From positions 310,001 to 374,000 of the forward strand of contig NZ_JAHWUS010000002.1 in NCBI RefSeq assembly GCF_019455445.1: a stretch of DNA of 64,000 bases. The letters run 5' to 3'. Positions 63,195 to 64,000 of the stretch are shown one piece after another; positions within the stretch are counted from its first letter, which is position 1; every line of letters begins with the position of its first letter. The notes beneath the pieces were generated by a model that saw only the letters and a program-made list of their open reading frames with translations, made no database searches and was not told where the DNA came from. Both the position numbers and the translations under genes were made by a program. The DNA is from Pseudaquidulcibacter saccharophilus (GTDB lineage: Bacteria; Pseudomonadota; Alphaproteobacteria; Caulobacterales; Aquidulcibacteraceae).

Positions 63195-64000
63195 TTAATT
63201 CTTAAGGCTGTCGTTCTTTAGATTGGCAAGCCCTGCAACAATGACATTCATATGCGAACCATTTGAACCTTTTACCATGATACAGTCACCGCTTTGAACA
63301 GATTCCAATACTCGTGGAAGTAATTCTTTAGAATTATATGCGAAATTACCCCTTTTATTTGCAGGTAATAAGTCCCATAAATATTTCATTCTACTTCCAG
63401 CAAGAAAAACCAAATCAACATTTGACTTTAATACCGCATCAATCAGCTCGGCATGGTATTCATTTTCCTTATCACCTAGCTCAAGCATATCGCCAAGAAC
63501 AGCAATTTTCCTTCTGCCGTGCCTATTAGCAAGCGTTCTTAATGCCGCAGCAACAGATGTTGGATTGGCGTTATATGCCTCATCAACAAGGGAAAACTCT
63601 ACGCCATCTTTTGTAGTGATTGTTTTTACCGCACCACGACCCTCTAATGCGCCAAAATTAGATAATACACTTGCCGCAGCTTCTAAATCACCACCGGCAA
63701 GGTGAACAAGCGTAATTGCGCATAAGCCGTTATGTATCCAATGGTCACCTGGTTCAGAAACCCGCCATTCAATATTTTTTCCCATAATGTCTGCATGAAT
63801 AATACGATAATCGCCATTATCAATTAAACGAGTGATTTTTGCGTCGGCATTTTGCTTCATGCCAAAAGTAACAATATTCAAATTATCAATATCAGAGGCA
63901 CGTTGTTTTAACCGCTTTGACATTGGGTTTTCGTTGGGAATAAGAGCATATCCACCGTTTTCAATGCCAAGGAATATTTCCGCTTTTGCGTCTGCAATGG
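63195..64000 (-). CDS. murF: UDP-MurNAc-tripeptide--D-alanyl-D-alanine ligase, 3' part
   Basis: The frame is open to the window edge: codons beyond the internal ATG at 63923 read IADAKAEIFLGIENGGYALI, the conserved MurF central segment, so the gene continues past base 64000. About 268 C-terminal residues are present, including LVDEAYNANPTSVAAALRTL, RKIAVLGDMLELG and MVKGSNGSHMN. It adds D-Ala-D-Ala to the precursor. Only the central and C-terminal domains are visible; the P-loop lies outside. Confidence 0.96.
   Translation of the reverse strand, partial: IADAKAEIFLGIENGGYALIPNENPMSKRLKQRASDIDNLNIVTFGMKQNADAKITRLIDNGDYRIIHADIMGKNIEWRVSEPGDHWIHNGLCAITLVHLAGGDLEAAASVLSNFGALEGRGAVKTITTKDGVEFSLVDEAYNANPTSVAAALRTLANRHGRRKIAVLGDMLELGDKENEYHAELIDAVLKSNVDLVFLAGSRMKYLWDLLPANKRGNFAYNSKELLPRVLESVQSGDCIMVKGSNGSHMNVIVAGLANLKNDSLKN

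Noticed and set aside
63195-63923. Truncated murF starting at ATG 63923
   Set aside because: The frame remains open to the window edge and the upstream codons match the MurF central domain; it is cut by the window, not broken.

Overview
The window reads as chromosomal DNA of an A+T-rich, Gram-negative, free-living heterotroph of the Alphaproteobacteria. The evidence is gene order: ispDF-cinA beside lipA/ratA, the ntrBC-ntrYX-dat-hfq-hflX-mazG block, the tmk-holB-tatD-MBL block, the aminotransferase-hom-glpX-recJ block and a murF-mraY-murD-ftsW-murG-murC block are all characteristic of that class. The order within the class cannot be fixed from the sequence alone. I see no phage genes, transposases, CRISPR arrays or integrases, so this is mostly core genome with a few accessory modules.

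Layout. 1-4.7 kb: end of an unidentified plus-strand gene, an Aas-type acyl-CoA/acyl-ACP synthetase, a secreted M1 metallopeptidase and a DUF6702 protein. 4.7-7.9 kb: lipA, ratA-like, cinA C-terminal domain (pncC), ispDF. 8-17.4 kb: nitrogen/redox two-component systems ntrBC and ntrYX, separated by an unusual ~590-bp gene-free region with a duplicated block, then dat, hfq, hflX. 17.4-26.9 kb: mazG, a sugar-type MFS carrier, a lipoprotein esterase, DUF445, an MBL hydrolase, tatD, holB, tmk and a large RlpA-SPOR protein. 27-32 kb: an alcohol/aldehyde oxidation module (AcoR-like regulator, ExaC-type aldehyde dehydrogenase, AdhB-type Fe alcohol dehydrogenase, DUF779) and a GNAT acetyltransferase. 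32-35.7 kb: three exported envelope proteins including an M48-TPR protease, tRNA-Pro and DUF192. 35.7-41.5 kb: an EmrB/EmrA/OMF efflux operon divergent from a TetR repressor, with two matched operators, then an S1/P1 nuclease. 41.6-47.5 kb: tRNA-Glu, recJ, glpX, hom, aminotransferase, lipoprotein. 47.6-56.9 kb: PHA synthase, a TetA-like MFS, a short PhnA-domain protein, a threonine-dehydratase-like enzyme, YcgN, a TrmA-type RNA methyltransferase, an MBL hydrolase, a NagX-like membrane protein and an M28 peptidase. 56.9-64 kb: murC, murG, ftsW, murD, mraY and murF; murF runs off the right edge.

The most notable observation concerns regulators of the sigma-54 activator lineage. NtrC has lost the GAFTGA loop, the Walker B glutamate and one arginine finger. 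The AcoR-like regulator lacks the whole AAA+ domain. NtrX lacks GAFTGA, as is usual for its family. No regulator of this lineage in the window looks able to drive sigma-54 polymerase. This suggests a lineage that kept bEBP-type regulators but uncoupled them from sigma-54. Whether rpoN is absent cannot be seen from here.

Two regulatory layouts are clear in the sequence. One is the efflux/TetR intergenic region, with a minus-strand promoter (TTGACA-17-TATAGA) and oppositely oriented 18-bp operators. The other is the alcohol/aldehyde module, with a perfect inverted repeat upstream of the aldehyde dehydrogenase. Several genes probably start at TTG (hflX, tetR, the AcoR-like gene), and where a Shine-Dalgarno sequence decides the start this is stated.
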